Source: JAJPHI01 sp035541875 (GTDB lineage Bacteria > Desulfobacterota > Binatia > Binatales > Binataceae). From it: a stretch of DNA of 64,000 bases. The notes under the pieces are model-generated. The model worked only from the letters and a program-made list of their open reading frames with translations, was not told the DNA's origin and did not search any database. Positions within the stretch are counted from its first letter, which is position 1. Each line of letters begins with the position of its first letter. Shown in pieces: positions 16,688 to 24,887 of this stretch. Location: NCBI GenBank assembly GCA_035541875.1, contig DATKML010000013.1:1-64000 (forward strand). Direction: 5' to 3'. The translations under genes and the position numbers were made by a program.

Positions 16688-18325
16688 TTAGCGCATGGCG
16701 AAGCCTTCGTAGCCTTTAGCGGCAACGTCTGCGCATTCTTTGCGATAGGCGGGAGCACTGTTGGCGTAAAGCAGGAAAATGCGATCTTTTCCTGGAATAT
16801 TCGCTCCGATGAACCACGAGTCGCCGCCGACGTCGCCGCGCGTCAGGAACGATTGCCCGGCTAGCTCAGCAGAATGTTTGACCCAGGCGGCCTGTGCCTC
16901 GGGGGTGGCTTCAATTCGAGTTAGACCTCGCGACCGCATATAGCGGATGCAGTCGGTGGTCCATTCGACCAGCATCTCGACACATCGCGGCAGATTGCAG
17001 AACGCCGCCGCGCTGATCACGAACAGGTTGGGGAAGCCTGCCGTCTGGACTCCGAGGTAAGTGCGGGGGCCGTGGGCCCATTCCTCCTTGAAGGAGACGC
17101 CATTGACGCCGCGGATATCGATCTTCCTGATCGCGCCGGTAACGGCGTCGAAGCCGGTGGCGAAGATGATGACGTCGAACTCGCGTTCCCGATCGCGGGT
17201 CTTGATCCCCTTGGGCGTGATGCGTTCTAACGGGTTCTCGCGGAGATCGACGAGCTCGACGTTTTCGCGGTTGTAGGCCTCGTAATAATTGGTTTCCAGC
17301 GGGATACGCTTGGCGCCAAAAGGATGGTCCTTCGGCACCAGCTTTTCGGCGACCGCTTTATCCTTCACGCGTTCGCGGATCTTGTTGCGAACGAACTCCG
17401 AATAGATCTCGTTCGCCTTTTGATCGGTATTGATATCGTGAAAGTTGGCCAGCCATTTGGAGAAGCCTGGCTGTTGCCATAGCTCCTCAAAACGAGCGAG
17501 CCGTTCTTCCGGGGTCACATCCCAGATCGACCGAGGATCGAAGTCGTGCATAAAGGCGGCGGTCGTCTCGCTGACGCGCCGGAATATCTCGGGATAGCTC
17601 GCCTTGATTTTCTTCTGCATCTCGTCGTCGATAACGGAATTGCGTAGCGGAGCGCAGTAGTTAGGTCGGCGCTGATAGACCGTGAGATGCCCGACGATCT
17701 TCGCTATCTCAGGAATCAACTGAACTGCGCTGGCGCCGGTGCCGATAACGGCGACGCGTTTACCCTTAAGATCCGGATCTTGCTTGGGCCACAAACCGGT
17801 GTGGTACTTGGGGCCTTTGAAGCTGTCGATTCCTTCGAACGGTGGGGTGTAAGGCGACGACAAAATTCCGACGGCCGTGATCAGGTAACGCGCACGAGCG
17901 CGTCCACCTTGCTCAGTCTGAACCTCCCAGGTGTTCTCCTTGTTATCGAAGGTTGCAGCCGTGATCCGGGTATTGAACTGGATATGGGGCCGCATGTTGA
18001 ACTTGTCGGCGACGTAGTTCAGGTAGCGCTCTGTATCGGGTTGAGCGGAGAAATGCTCACGCCAGTTCCACTCCTGCAGCAACTCATTCGAGAACGAGTA
18101 GCCATAGGTGTAGCTCTCCGAGTCGAAGCGGCATCCGGGATAGCGATTCCAGTACCAGGTGCCACCGACACCGGTACCAGCCTCGAAAATACGCACTTTC
18201 ATCCCGAGGTTGCGCAGGTGATAGAGCAGGCAGAGGCCGGAGACGCCGGCGCCGATTACGATCGCGTCGTACTGCGCGACGCCGCCGCCATTCGTTGATG
18301 GATTAGCTTGCTCAGTGGTTGCCAT
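16688..18325 (-). CDS. Baeyer-Villiger-type flavin monooxygenase
   Basis: 545 residues. The FAD Rossmann motif GAGVSG is at 25-30, followed by GTWYWNRYPGCRFDSESY (BVMO group). The BVMO fingerprint F-x-G-x3-H-T-x2-W appears as FKGPKYHTGLW near residue 170, and the NADPH motif GTGASA near 190. A second ATG motif (FATGFDAVTG) lies near the C-terminal third. Such enzymes insert oxygen next to a carbonyl, turning ketones to esters or lactones with NADPH and O2. Substrate is unknown. The divergent amidohydrolase and LLM gene to the right suggest a shared catabolic theme. Confidence 0.9.
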   Translation of the reverse strand: MATTEQANPSTNGGGVAQYDAIVIGAGVSGLCLLYHLRNLGMKVRIFEAGTGVGGTWYWNRYPGCRFDSESYTYGYSFSNELLQEWNWREHFSAQPDTERYLNYVADKFNMRPHIQFNTRITAATFDNKENTWEVQTEQGGRARARYLITAVGILSSPYTPPFEGIDSFKGPKYHTGLWPKQDPDLKGKRVAVIGTGASAVQLIPEIAKIVGHLTVYQRRPNYCAPLRNSVIDDEMQKKIKASYPEIFRRVSETTAAFMHDFDPRSIWDVTPEERLARFEELWQQPGFSKWLANFHDINTDQKANEIYSEFVRNKIRERVKDKAVAEKLVPKDHPFGAKRIPLETNYYEAYNRENVELVDLRENPLERITPKGIKTRDREREFDVIIFATGFDAVTGAIRKIDIRGVNGVSFKEEWAHGPRTYLGVQTAGFPNLFVISAAAFCNLPRCVEMLVEWTTDCIRYMRSRGLTRIEATPEAQAAWVKHSAELAGQSFLTRGDVGGDSWFIGANIPGKDRIFLLYANSAPAYRKECADVAAKGYEGFAMR

Positions 18326-18379
18326 GTTTTTTGCAATCCCTTCTGGCTGTAGGCCTAGGTTGATGCGTCGTATTCCTGA

Positions 18380-19600
18380 TCAGTGAGCGAGCCGACGGCG
18401 CATTAAGGCGTCAACGTCGAACTTGAACATCTTGGCCGCGTTCAATCCGAGGATCTTCGCGCGGCTCTCATCGGAGAGGCATCCCATCTGGCGCTCGATC
18501 GATTCCGCCGAGTGCGGCCACGATCCCTCGTGATGGGGATAGTCGTTGTCCCACTGGAAGTTGTCGACGAGGTTGTGCTTCTCCGCCAGTTCGCAGCCGA
18601 TCGGATCGTCCTGGAAGGACGCCGCACCATGCAGGCGAAAGTATTCGCTCGGCAGCTTCTTCAGTTTCGGGTACGCCCACATATGATGTTTGCGGGCCGC
18701 TTCGTCCATCGCTTCGAGGAGCCAGGGAATCCAGCCGATACCGCATTCAATCGCGATGAAGCGGATACCGGGAAACTTTTCGAGAACGCCGGACGCGCAA
18801 AGGCTGGTGATCGGCTCTACCGTCGGGGCAAGGGCGTGTGCTGCGTAGTTGATAATTGCACCACCATCCTTGCGGGCTGCACGAGGGTCGCGGCCCGTCG
18901 CGATATGGAAGGTGATCGCCAGATCGCAGTCCTGAATTGCCGCCCACATCGGATCGTAAACGTCCATGTTGTAGTTGGGATCCTTGGACGAGTGGGCCCC
19001 GTAAATGGGCTTGCAGGGCAGGTTGATCGCGCGGAAGCCGAGCTTGGCGACCCGCTTTATCTCTTCAATCGCGATATTCACGTCGGCGGTCATGATGCAG
19101 GCCGCAGGCGACATGAAGTCGTTGTAGTTGCTGTACATCTCCCACGCCCAATCGTTCCAGACGCGGCACTGCGCTGCGCCAAATTCGGCGTCGCGCGTCG
19201 CCCACATCACGAGGCCCTTGTTGGGAAAGAGAATCTCCGCGTCGATGCCGTCGCGGCGATGGTCGCGGATGCGTCCTTCGATGGTCGCACCGGCCTGATT
19301 ACGCTCCTCGTCTTCGCCTTTCAGGTTGGTATCGAGCAGGCGTGAGCGGCGATTCCCCTCGGTCACAGCCCACTTCACGCCGTTCACGTCGACCTCGATT
19401 TTAGGGAGCCGATCGCGGAACTTCTTATCGATGCGGTCGAGCCATAACTTCGCGGGTTCGTTGGCATGGCAGTCTACCGAGATCATCAGATAGCGGTTGG
19501 GATCATCGGGGCGGGCAGTGCGCTTCCATCCCACGTGTCCGGGCGTTTCCAGTCGCCATCGATTTGGTGCATCAATTTGAGCGTTGGTCGTTTCGTCCAT
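18380..19600 (-). CDS. Amidohydrolase-2 family metal-dependent hydrolase/decarboxylase
   Basis: 406 residues from ATG 19600, chosen for GGAGGGAACG directly upstream. This TIM-barrel family includes ACMS/resorcylate-type decarboxylases. Visible are the N-terminal VDCHANEP (in place of HxH), LPCKP with the barrel His in ITFHIATGRDP, an ECGIGWIPW motif, and the catalytic Asp in WDNDYPHHEG. A paralogue sits at 56622-57734. It is probably transcribed with the monooxygenase 54 bp downstream. The reaction could be C-C or C-N hydrolysis or decarboxylation; the sequence does not decide. Confidence 0.88.
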   Translation of the reverse strand: MDETTNAQIDAPNRWRLETPGHVGWKRTARPDDPNRYLMISVDCHANEPAKLWLDRIDKKFRDRLPKIEVDVNGVKWAVTEGNRRSRLLDTNLKGEDEERNQAGATIEGRIRDHRRDGIDAEILFPNKGLVMWATRDAEFGAAQCRVWNDWAWEMYSNYNDFMSPAACIMTADVNIAIEEIKRVAKLGFRAINLPCKPIYGAHSSKDPNYNMDVYDPMWAAIQDCDLAITFHIATGRDPRAARKDGGAIINYAAHALAPTVEPITSLCASGVLEKFPGIRFIAIECGIGWIPWLLEAMDEAARKHHMWAYPKLKKLPSEYFRLHGAASFQDDPIGCELAEKHNLVDNFQWDNDYPHHEGSWPHSAESIERQMGCLSDESRAKILGLNAAKMFKFDVDALMRRRLAH

Positions 19601-19740
19601 CGTTCCCTCCAGATTAGGTCCGCGTTGCCGATGCAATCGCAGCCTTCGTCCCACAAGCTGAGTCAAGTACGTCCGCCGCTCATAGGCACACGTCGTGCCA
19701 GCCAAAAGCAGCGGGTTACGCGAGGTTTGAGCCGTGATTC

Positions 19741-19771
19741 TGTTTCCAAAGGAAACAATGTGAACGTTTCC
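19741..19771. promoter_or_regulatory. Operator-like cluster TGTTTCC / GGAAACA
   Basis: TGTTTCC-AAA-GGAAACA is a perfect palindrome at 19741-19757, and a further GTTTCC follows at 19766-19771, also pairing with GGAAAC. It lies in the 368-bp gap between the divergent amidohydrolase (start 19600) and LLM (start 19969) genes. This suits a TetR-like or similar dimeric repressor acting on both. The rest of the gap shows no gene, and no regulator gene lies next to it. Confidence 0.5.
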
Positions 19772-19968
19772 TTCGGCACCAATGGCGATCGCGTCCCAGT
19801 GGCTCCTTTAGTGATAGGGCGAGCGAGTCTTGTACCGACGCGGCGCGTATTGATGGCATCGGGGTTGCGTGCCTATGCCGAACCCATCACGCCTGTTACA
19901 GATACAGACACGGGCCTTTCTTGGGCCGATAATCCTGTCGAGTAATCGACGTAAGCGGGAGAAAGATT

Positions 19969-21234
19969 TTGGCAAACGCAAAGCTACGCTTCGGCGCATT
20001 CATGGCGCCGTTCCATCCGGTGGATGAGAACCCGACCCTGGCGCTCGAACGCGATCTCGAACTGATCCAGCACATGGATAAGCTGAATTACGACGAGATT
20101 TGGATCGGCGAGCATCACTCGGCCGGTTACGAGATTATCGCGAGCCCCGAGTTGTTTATCGCGACGGCCGCGGAGCGCACGCGCCATATCCGGCTGGGAA
20201 CCGGAGTCGTGTCGCTGCCGTACCACAATCCGCTGATGGTAGCCGAAAGGATCAATCAGCTCGATCACATCACGCGCGGACGCACGATGTGCGGTGTCGG
20301 TCCCGGAGCACTTCCCTCCGACGCGAAGATGATCGGAATCGAAGTGGTGAAGCAGCGTGACATGATGGACGAGGCGCTCGACGCGCTCGTACCGCTGCTG
20401 CATGGTGAGACCGTCACCAAGAAGACCGATTGGTTTACCCTGCAGAATGCGCGCCTTCACATCACGCCGTACAGCCGTCCGGCGGTGGAGATGGCTGTCG
20501 CTAGTCAGATCTCTCCGACGGGAGCTACGGCGGCGGGGCGTCACGGTATCGGCCTGCTGTCGATCGGCGCTACCACAGCTGGTGGCTTTAACGCGCTCGC
20601 TTCGAACTGGGCTATCTGCGAGCAGACCGCACGCGATTGCGGTAAGACCGTCGATCGCCGCAACTGGCGCCTGGTCGGGCCCGTACATGTCGCCGAGACG
20701 CGTGAGAAGGCGCGCGAGAACGTCAAGTTCGGGCTTAGAAAGTGGCTCTTCTATTTCCAGGAAGTAGCGGCGTTGGCACTCGCTCCGTTCGCCGACGGCT
20801 CCGATCCAGTCGATGCGCTCGTCGACAGCGGGATGGCGGTAGTCGGTACGCCCGAGGATTGTATCGCGCAGATCGAGCGGCTCCAGAAGCAATCGGGTGG
20901 TTTCGGAGCCTTCTTGCAGCTGGCGCATAACTGGGCGAATTGGGAAGCGACGCAGCGCTCTTACGAGATGATCGCGCGCTACGTGATGCCGCACTTCCAG
21001 AACGGCAATGACAATCGCGTCGAGTCACTCGAATACGCGCGGACGAATTTCGCCGAGTTGGTCGGGCAGGCGAAGGTTGCGATCGGATCCCGCGTCGCGG
21101 AGCACATCGCCAAGAAGGGCTCCGAGAATATCTCGCCCGACGTTGTGCAGGCGCTCGATGCTGAAATCAAGCGCGTTGCAGCATCGCGTCCGAGCCCTGC
21201 ACGTCCGGATATGATCACCCGGGCCGGCAAGTAG
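19969..21234 (+). CDS. LLM-class flavin-dependent oxidoreductase (luciferase-like monooxygenase)
   Basis: 421 residues. The family TIM barrel shows LRFGAFMAPFHP, the active-site WIGEHHSAGYE, GTGVVSLPYHNPLMVAERI, and GRTMCGVGPGALPSDA. The TTG start at 19969 is supported by GGGAGAAAG 6 bases upstream; the next ATG would remove part of strand 1. Relatives include limonene/alkanal monooxygenases using reduced FMN from a partner reductase. None is adjacent. A strong hairpin follows at 21260-21292. Confidence 0.9.
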   Translation: MANAKLRFGAFMAPFHPVDENPTLALERDLELIQHMDKLNYDEIWIGEHHSAGYEIIASPELFIATAAERTRHIRLGTGVVSLPYHNPLMVAERINQLDHITRGRTMCGVGPGALPSDAKMIGIEVVKQRDMMDEALDALVPLLHGETVTKKTDWFTLQNARLHITPYSRPAVEMAVASQISPTGATAAGRHGIGLLSIGATTAGGFNALASNWAICEQTARDCGKTVDRRNWRLVGPVHVAETREKARENVKFGLRKWLFYFQEVAALALAPFADGSDPVDALVDSGMAVVGTPEDCIAQIERLQKQSGGFGAFLQLAHNWANWEATQRSYEMIARYVMPHFQNGNDNRVESLEYARTNFAELVGQAKVAIGSRVAEHIAKKGSENISPDVVQALDAEIKRVAASRPSPARPDMITRAGK

Positions 21235-21259
21235 AATCCGAGTAGCAGAAGCTCACGGT

Positions 21260-21292
21260 GAGCGGCGAGGGAGCGAGGCTCCTTCGCCGCTC
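21260..21292 (+). terminator. Hairpin after the LLM gene
   Basis: GAGCGGCGA at 21260-21268 pairs perfectly with 21284-21292, and an inner GGAGC/GCTCC stem makes a long near-continuous helix. It starts 25 bases after the stop and is followed by TCTGCTTT, a weak T tract. Confidence 0.65.
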
Positions 21293-21488
21293 TGCTTTGG
21301 GAGAGTGAGTATTTATCGAAAACTAGAGACTCGCAACGTGATACTTCCCGAAAGCTGCTCATAGTGGGTCAGCGCTCAAAAGCGCAAATCGTATTTGGGT
21401 TGACCCGATAGGATTTCGGGCGCAGATCACTAATGAAGGCGGCTACCTAACTCAAAGTTTCAAATCGTCGGTCTGGGGGGCAACGAAG

Positions 21489-22886
21489 ATGGCAAACATA
21501 ATGGTGTGGAAGGATGATCCCGAAAGCGCACTCGGGTTGATTCAAGTTCCTCAACCCGACCTCGCCAAGGGCCCTTACGCTCTGCGGATGAATGGCGACG
21601 CGCCTGAGGCCAAACCTTACGATCGCGGCACCAACGAATTTCGTTATTGGAGTTGCGCAGCCGCCGCCTCCCGAGGCGCCGCCTTCTGGGCGAGTCTCGT
21701 GCCGGCCGGGACGACATGGCAGCCGGGAAAGATTCTGCCGATCATTCTCGACGGTGGCGAAGATCTGAATGCCTATTACGATCGTAATGCACTGAACTTT
21801 TTTCACGGCAGAGGTGCAGACGGCAGCACCGTTTATTCGGGTGAGAGTCCCGATATTGTCTGCCATGAACTAGGACACGGGATACTGGATTCGCTGAGAC
21901 CTGAGCTGTTCGACACGGCGAGCCTGGAAGTGCCTGCGTTCCACGAAGCGTTCGCCGATATCAGTGCGCTGCTGACTGCGCTGCAAGTGCCGGAAGTGCG
22001 CGATGCGATTCTTTCGGAAACGGGCGGGCATATCGATCACAATTCCAATTGGTCACGTCTCGCGGAACAGCTGGGCTCGGCGATCAGGGCGGTATCGCCC
22101 GGGGCTGTCGATACGGATTGTCTGCGCAATGCGGCAAACTCTTTTCATTATCAGGATCCTGAAGGGCTCGACGCGGATTCACCCGCTTCAACACTTTCGC
22201 AGGAGCCGCACAATTTTTCGCGGGTCTTCAGCGGTGCCTTCCTCGAGGCCTTCGCCGGGATGGTGCTTACCCACTCGAGCCGTCCAACCGGCGCCGATTT
22301 GCAGGCGCTCAGCGAGAAAGCCGGAAGCCTGCTGGTAGCAGCAGTACAAACCGCGCCGATCGTTCCTGAGTGGTACAGCCAGGTGGCCGCCGCACTGATC
22401 GAAGCCGATCGCAAGACCGGCGGCACCTACAACGTTGCCCTGACCAGTGCCTTTGTTCGTCGTGGGCTTCTCTCGACGCAGAGCGCGCTTGCGACCGGGA
22501 TGCTGCAGGCTGGAGCAGCAGGAATCGCGGCAGCCGCTCCTCAGGCCAAAGTCACCGAGATGCCGCTGCAGGCGATCAACGGGATGCCATACGGCCTCGG
22601 TCAGGTTCCACTGTTCGTGCATGTTGCGAATCAAGCTCGGCGAATCGCGGCGATTGCCGCTGGCCGCGGCGGGCTGCAGGTGATTCCCCCGAGTTCCGAT
22701 CGAGCAGCGCGATCCTTTGTCGATCATCTGCTTCGTCTGGGGCGAATCGATTTCGGCGCACATGGTGTGGTGGGTGGCTTCGTTGCTCATCCCCGGTCGC
22801 GCAAGACCCATCGGATAGCGCGTTTGGCGACCGGCGAGCTTGCGCTGAAGCGGATCTTGTTCGATTGTGGTTTTTGCGGACTCTAG
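21489..22886 (+). CDS. Gluzincin metalloprotease, M4/M36-like, no signal peptide
   Basis: 465 residues. The zinc motif HELGH is at 126-130; the third ligand is likely Glu153 in FHEAFADISALL, the spacing and context (E-A-x-x-D) of thermolysin/fungalysin-type gluzincins. The expected propeptide and signal sequence are missing: the protein begins MANIMVWKDD and reaches the catalytic core within 120 residues. The C-terminal ~150 residues have no family I recognise. It may act in the cytosol or leave by a non-Sec route. The small gene at 22916 starts 29 bases after the stop and is probably co-transcribed. Confidence 0.75.
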   Translation: MANIMVWKDDPESALGLIQVPQPDLAKGPYALRMNGDAPEAKPYDRGTNEFRYWSCAAAASRGAAFWASLVPAGTTWQPGKILPIILDGGEDLNAYYDRNALNFFHGRGADGSTVYSGESPDIVCHELGHGILDSLRPELFDTASLEVPAFHEAFADISALLTALQVPEVRDAILSETGGHIDHNSNWSRLAEQLGSAIRAVSPGAVDTDCLRNAANSFHYQDPEGLDADSPASTLSQEPHNFSRVFSGAFLEAFAGMVLTHSSRPTGADLQALSEKAGSLLVAAVQTAPIVPEWYSQVAAALIEADRKTGGTYNVALTSAFVRRGLLSTQSALATGMLQAGAAGIAAAAPQAKVTEMPLQAINGMPYGLGQVPLFVHVANQARRIAAIAAGRGGLQVIPPSSDRAARSFVDHLLRLGRIDFGAHGVVGGFVAHPRSRKTHRIARLATGELALKRILFDCGFCGL

Positions 22887-22915
22887 ATCCTGCGGGCATC
22901 GTGCCCGGGTGAGAG

Positions 22916-23155
22916 ATGGCGAATCCGGGAGACAAAGCTCCGCCGACTTTGACGCCGGAGGAGCGTGCCAAAAAAGCCGAAGAGGCTTTTATCCGTGGCC
23001 TGATCGCGCGGGGGGAGGCGGCTAAGGCCGACGAGCACGGCAATCTGCCTCCCGGCGCGACCCACGAGATTATCGGCACGTCGCCTTCGGGCCTGCCGAT
23101 CGTTGTGCGGCGGCGCTTCTACGGGGCCAAGACGCCACCGAAGAAGTCCGACTAG
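22916..23155 (+). CDS. Small charged protein of unknown function
   Basis: 79 residues: a Pro/Lys/Glu-rich helical first half (PEERAKKAEEAFIRGLIARG), then LPPGATHEIIGTSPSGLPIVVRRRF, which looks like a small beta structure. GTGAGAG precedes the ATG. No membrane segment. It follows the metalloprotease closely and may be its partner or substrate, which is speculation. I do not recognise a family. Confidence 0.65.
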   Translation: MANPGDKAPPTLTPEERAKKAEEAFIRGLIARGEAAKADEHGNLPPGATHEIIGTSPSGLPIVVRRRFYGAKTPPKKSD

Positions 23156-23171
23156 AAGAACGCATACCGCG

Positions 23172-24614
23172 CTAGAAGCCAGCCGGTCGAGGGCAGCCGA
23201 CGCCTAAGAGTGTCATCAAGCGCTTGGCCAGATCGAGCGTCGTGTTGTCCTCCAGATACGGCCCGACGATCTGGATACCCACCGGTAGGCCATTGCTGAG
23301 CTTGCCGACCGGCACAACCGTCGCAGGCAGATAGCAGGTTCCCGCTGGCGCCATCCAGGTGATCAAACCCCAGTAGGAACGATCCTCGCCGTTGACCTTC
23401 GCGATACGGCCGGCTTGCGGCTGCGATTGATCGTGAGGGATCGCAGGACAGGGCATCACCGGCAGCAGCGCGATATCCCAATCCTTGAAGAAATTTTCCC
23501 AGTGTTTCCGCATCTGGAGCCGCCGTTCGTGGTAGCTGAGCCACTCACGATGGCGTATCGCCTGACGGCGGCGAGTCTGCGAGACCTCGGAATCGCCCTG
23601 GTCCGCGGCGAAGGCTTCGATCTTTTCGCGGGAGACGCCGCCTGCTAATGCGGCCTGCAACAGAGCGAAAAAGGTATCGGTGACCTTTTCAAGCGAGAAC
23701 TCCGGGCGCGCTTCGTGATTCACCCGCGCTCCGGCCTCCGCTAATTTCTCAGCGGCCTGTTCGAGCAGGGCGCGCGATTCGGGTTCGACGCGACAGAAAG
23801 GATCATCGAGCCAAGCCGCGATACGATACTCGCTCAGCTTGCGATGGTGCGGCGCGGGCAAGCGCAGGCGCCACGCCGGCGTTTCCCATCGATTCGGCCC
23901 CGTCATGATATTGAGTCCGAGCTTGAGGTCATCGACGGTACGAGCCATCGGGCCTGCCACTGCGAGATCGGCGAGAGTCAGTGTCCCCGGAGGTCCGGGA
24001 ATCTGACCGTGCGCCGGGACGATACCGTAACTGGGCTTATGGCCGACGACACCCGACATGTGCGAGGGCAGGCGGATCGATCCGCCGATATCGCTCCCGA
24101 GTTCGAGTGGCGTGAAGCCACAAGCGAGGGCTGCCGCCGAGCCGCCCGAGGAGCCGCCGGGCGTGCGCGATTGATCGTGCGGATTGTTCGTGGTGCCGAA
24201 GACGTCGTTATAGCTCTGCAGGTCGCCTGCGTAGATCGGGAGATTGGTCTTGCCGTAGATGATCGCGCCGGCTTCGCGGAGTCGCGCGACCGGCCACGCA
24301 TCTTCAGTCGGGACAAAATGCGCCAGTTCCGGTGCGCCCGACGTCGTACGCATCCCGGCGGTCTGGAACGAATCCTTGATCGTCATCGGCACGCCATGGA
24401 GTGGTCCGCTTGCTTCGCCGCGGGCGAGGGCTGCATCTGCGGCGTCAGCTTCGGCGCGGGCCCGATCTGCATCGATCGTGACAACGCTGTTGATTGGCTT
24501 ATCGAGCTTCGCGACGCGATCGAGAAAGTAATCGAGCGTTTCGCGGCTGGAGATTTCCTTCTGACGAATTCTCTTCGCGATCGTGATCGCGCTTAGGTAG
24601 GCAAGTTCAGACAT
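23172..24614 (-). CDS. Amidase, amidase-signature family
   Basis: 480 residues, a normal length. The Ser-cisSer-Lys triad is visible: Lys80 in PMTIKDSF, cis-Ser155 in TPGGSSGGSAAA, and nucleophile Ser179 in GSDIGGSIRLP, 24 residues after the cis-Ser as in malonamidase and GatA. It hydrolyses a carboxamide. Without gatB/gatC nearby it is a catabolic amidase, not the tRNA amidotransferase. It faces the metalloprotease operon tail to tail. Confidence 0.92.
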   Translation of the reverse strand: MSELAYLSAITIAKRIRQKEISSRETLDYFLDRVAKLDKPINSVVTIDADRARAEADAADAALARGEASGPLHGVPMTIKDSFQTAGMRTTSGAPELAHFVPTEDAWPVARLREAGAIIYGKTNLPIYAGDLQSYNDVFGTTNNPHDQSRTPGGSSGGSAAALACGFTPLELGSDIGGSIRLPSHMSGVVGHKPSYGIVPAHGQIPGPPGTLTLADLAVAGPMARTVDDLKLGLNIMTGPNRWETPAWRLRLPAPHHRKLSEYRIAAWLDDPFCRVEPESRALLEQAAEKLAEAGARVNHEARPEFSLEKVTDTFFALLQAALAGGVSREKIEAFAADQGDSEVSQTRRRQAIRHREWLSYHERRLQMRKHWENFFKDWDIALLPVMPCPAIPHDQSQPQAGRIAKVNGEDRSYWGLITWMAPAGTCYLPATVVPVGKLSNGLPVGIQIVGPYLEDNTTLDLAKRLMTLLGVGCPRPAGF

Positions 24615-24682
24615 TAGTGGATTCCTCCCCGATGTTTTCTCTGTACTAGCGAGAGGACGAGATTACCAGCTGTGCATCGGCT

Positions 24683-24773
24683 GTCATTCTGAGGGAGTCC
24701 GCGACCGAAGAATCCCGATTTCCCTAGTCGCTTTTCCATGGAAGCCGGGATTCTTCGCTTCGCTCAGCATGAC
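24683..24773. repeat. Dispersed inverted-repeat element, copy 1
   Basis: A 91-bp element with imperfect inverted ends: GTCATTCTGAG...GAAGAATC on the left and GATTCTTCGCTTCGCTCAGCATGAC on the right are near-complements. Its right end is almost identical to that of the copy at 30971-31073. It is intergenic, with no coding capacity. It resembles the REP/MITE-like GTCATTCTGAG elements seen in many soil bacteria. Confidence 0.75.
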
Positions 24774-24829
24774 GAATCGAGCCCGCCGAAACGAAGGCTA
24801 CCTGAGGCCAACGCACGACGCTCTAAACA

Positions 24830-24864
24830 GACGAGGCGCTACGGATAATCCGAAGCGCCTCGTC
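24830..24864. terminator. Perfect 11-bp stem between repeat element and monooxygenase
   Basis: GACGAGGCGCT (24830-24840) pairs with 24854-24864, and CGGA/TCCG extends the helix inside, leaving a 3-base TAA loop. It lies 23 bases past the stop of the gene at 24888, so it most likely ends that transcript. Confidence 0.6.
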
Positions 24865-24887
24865 GACCGTCGTTAATTCGTGATCAG

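Noticed and set aside
23172..24614. GatA subunit of Asp/Glu-tRNA amidotransferase
   Set aside because: No gatB or gatC nearby, and the C-terminal part resembles catabolic amidases.
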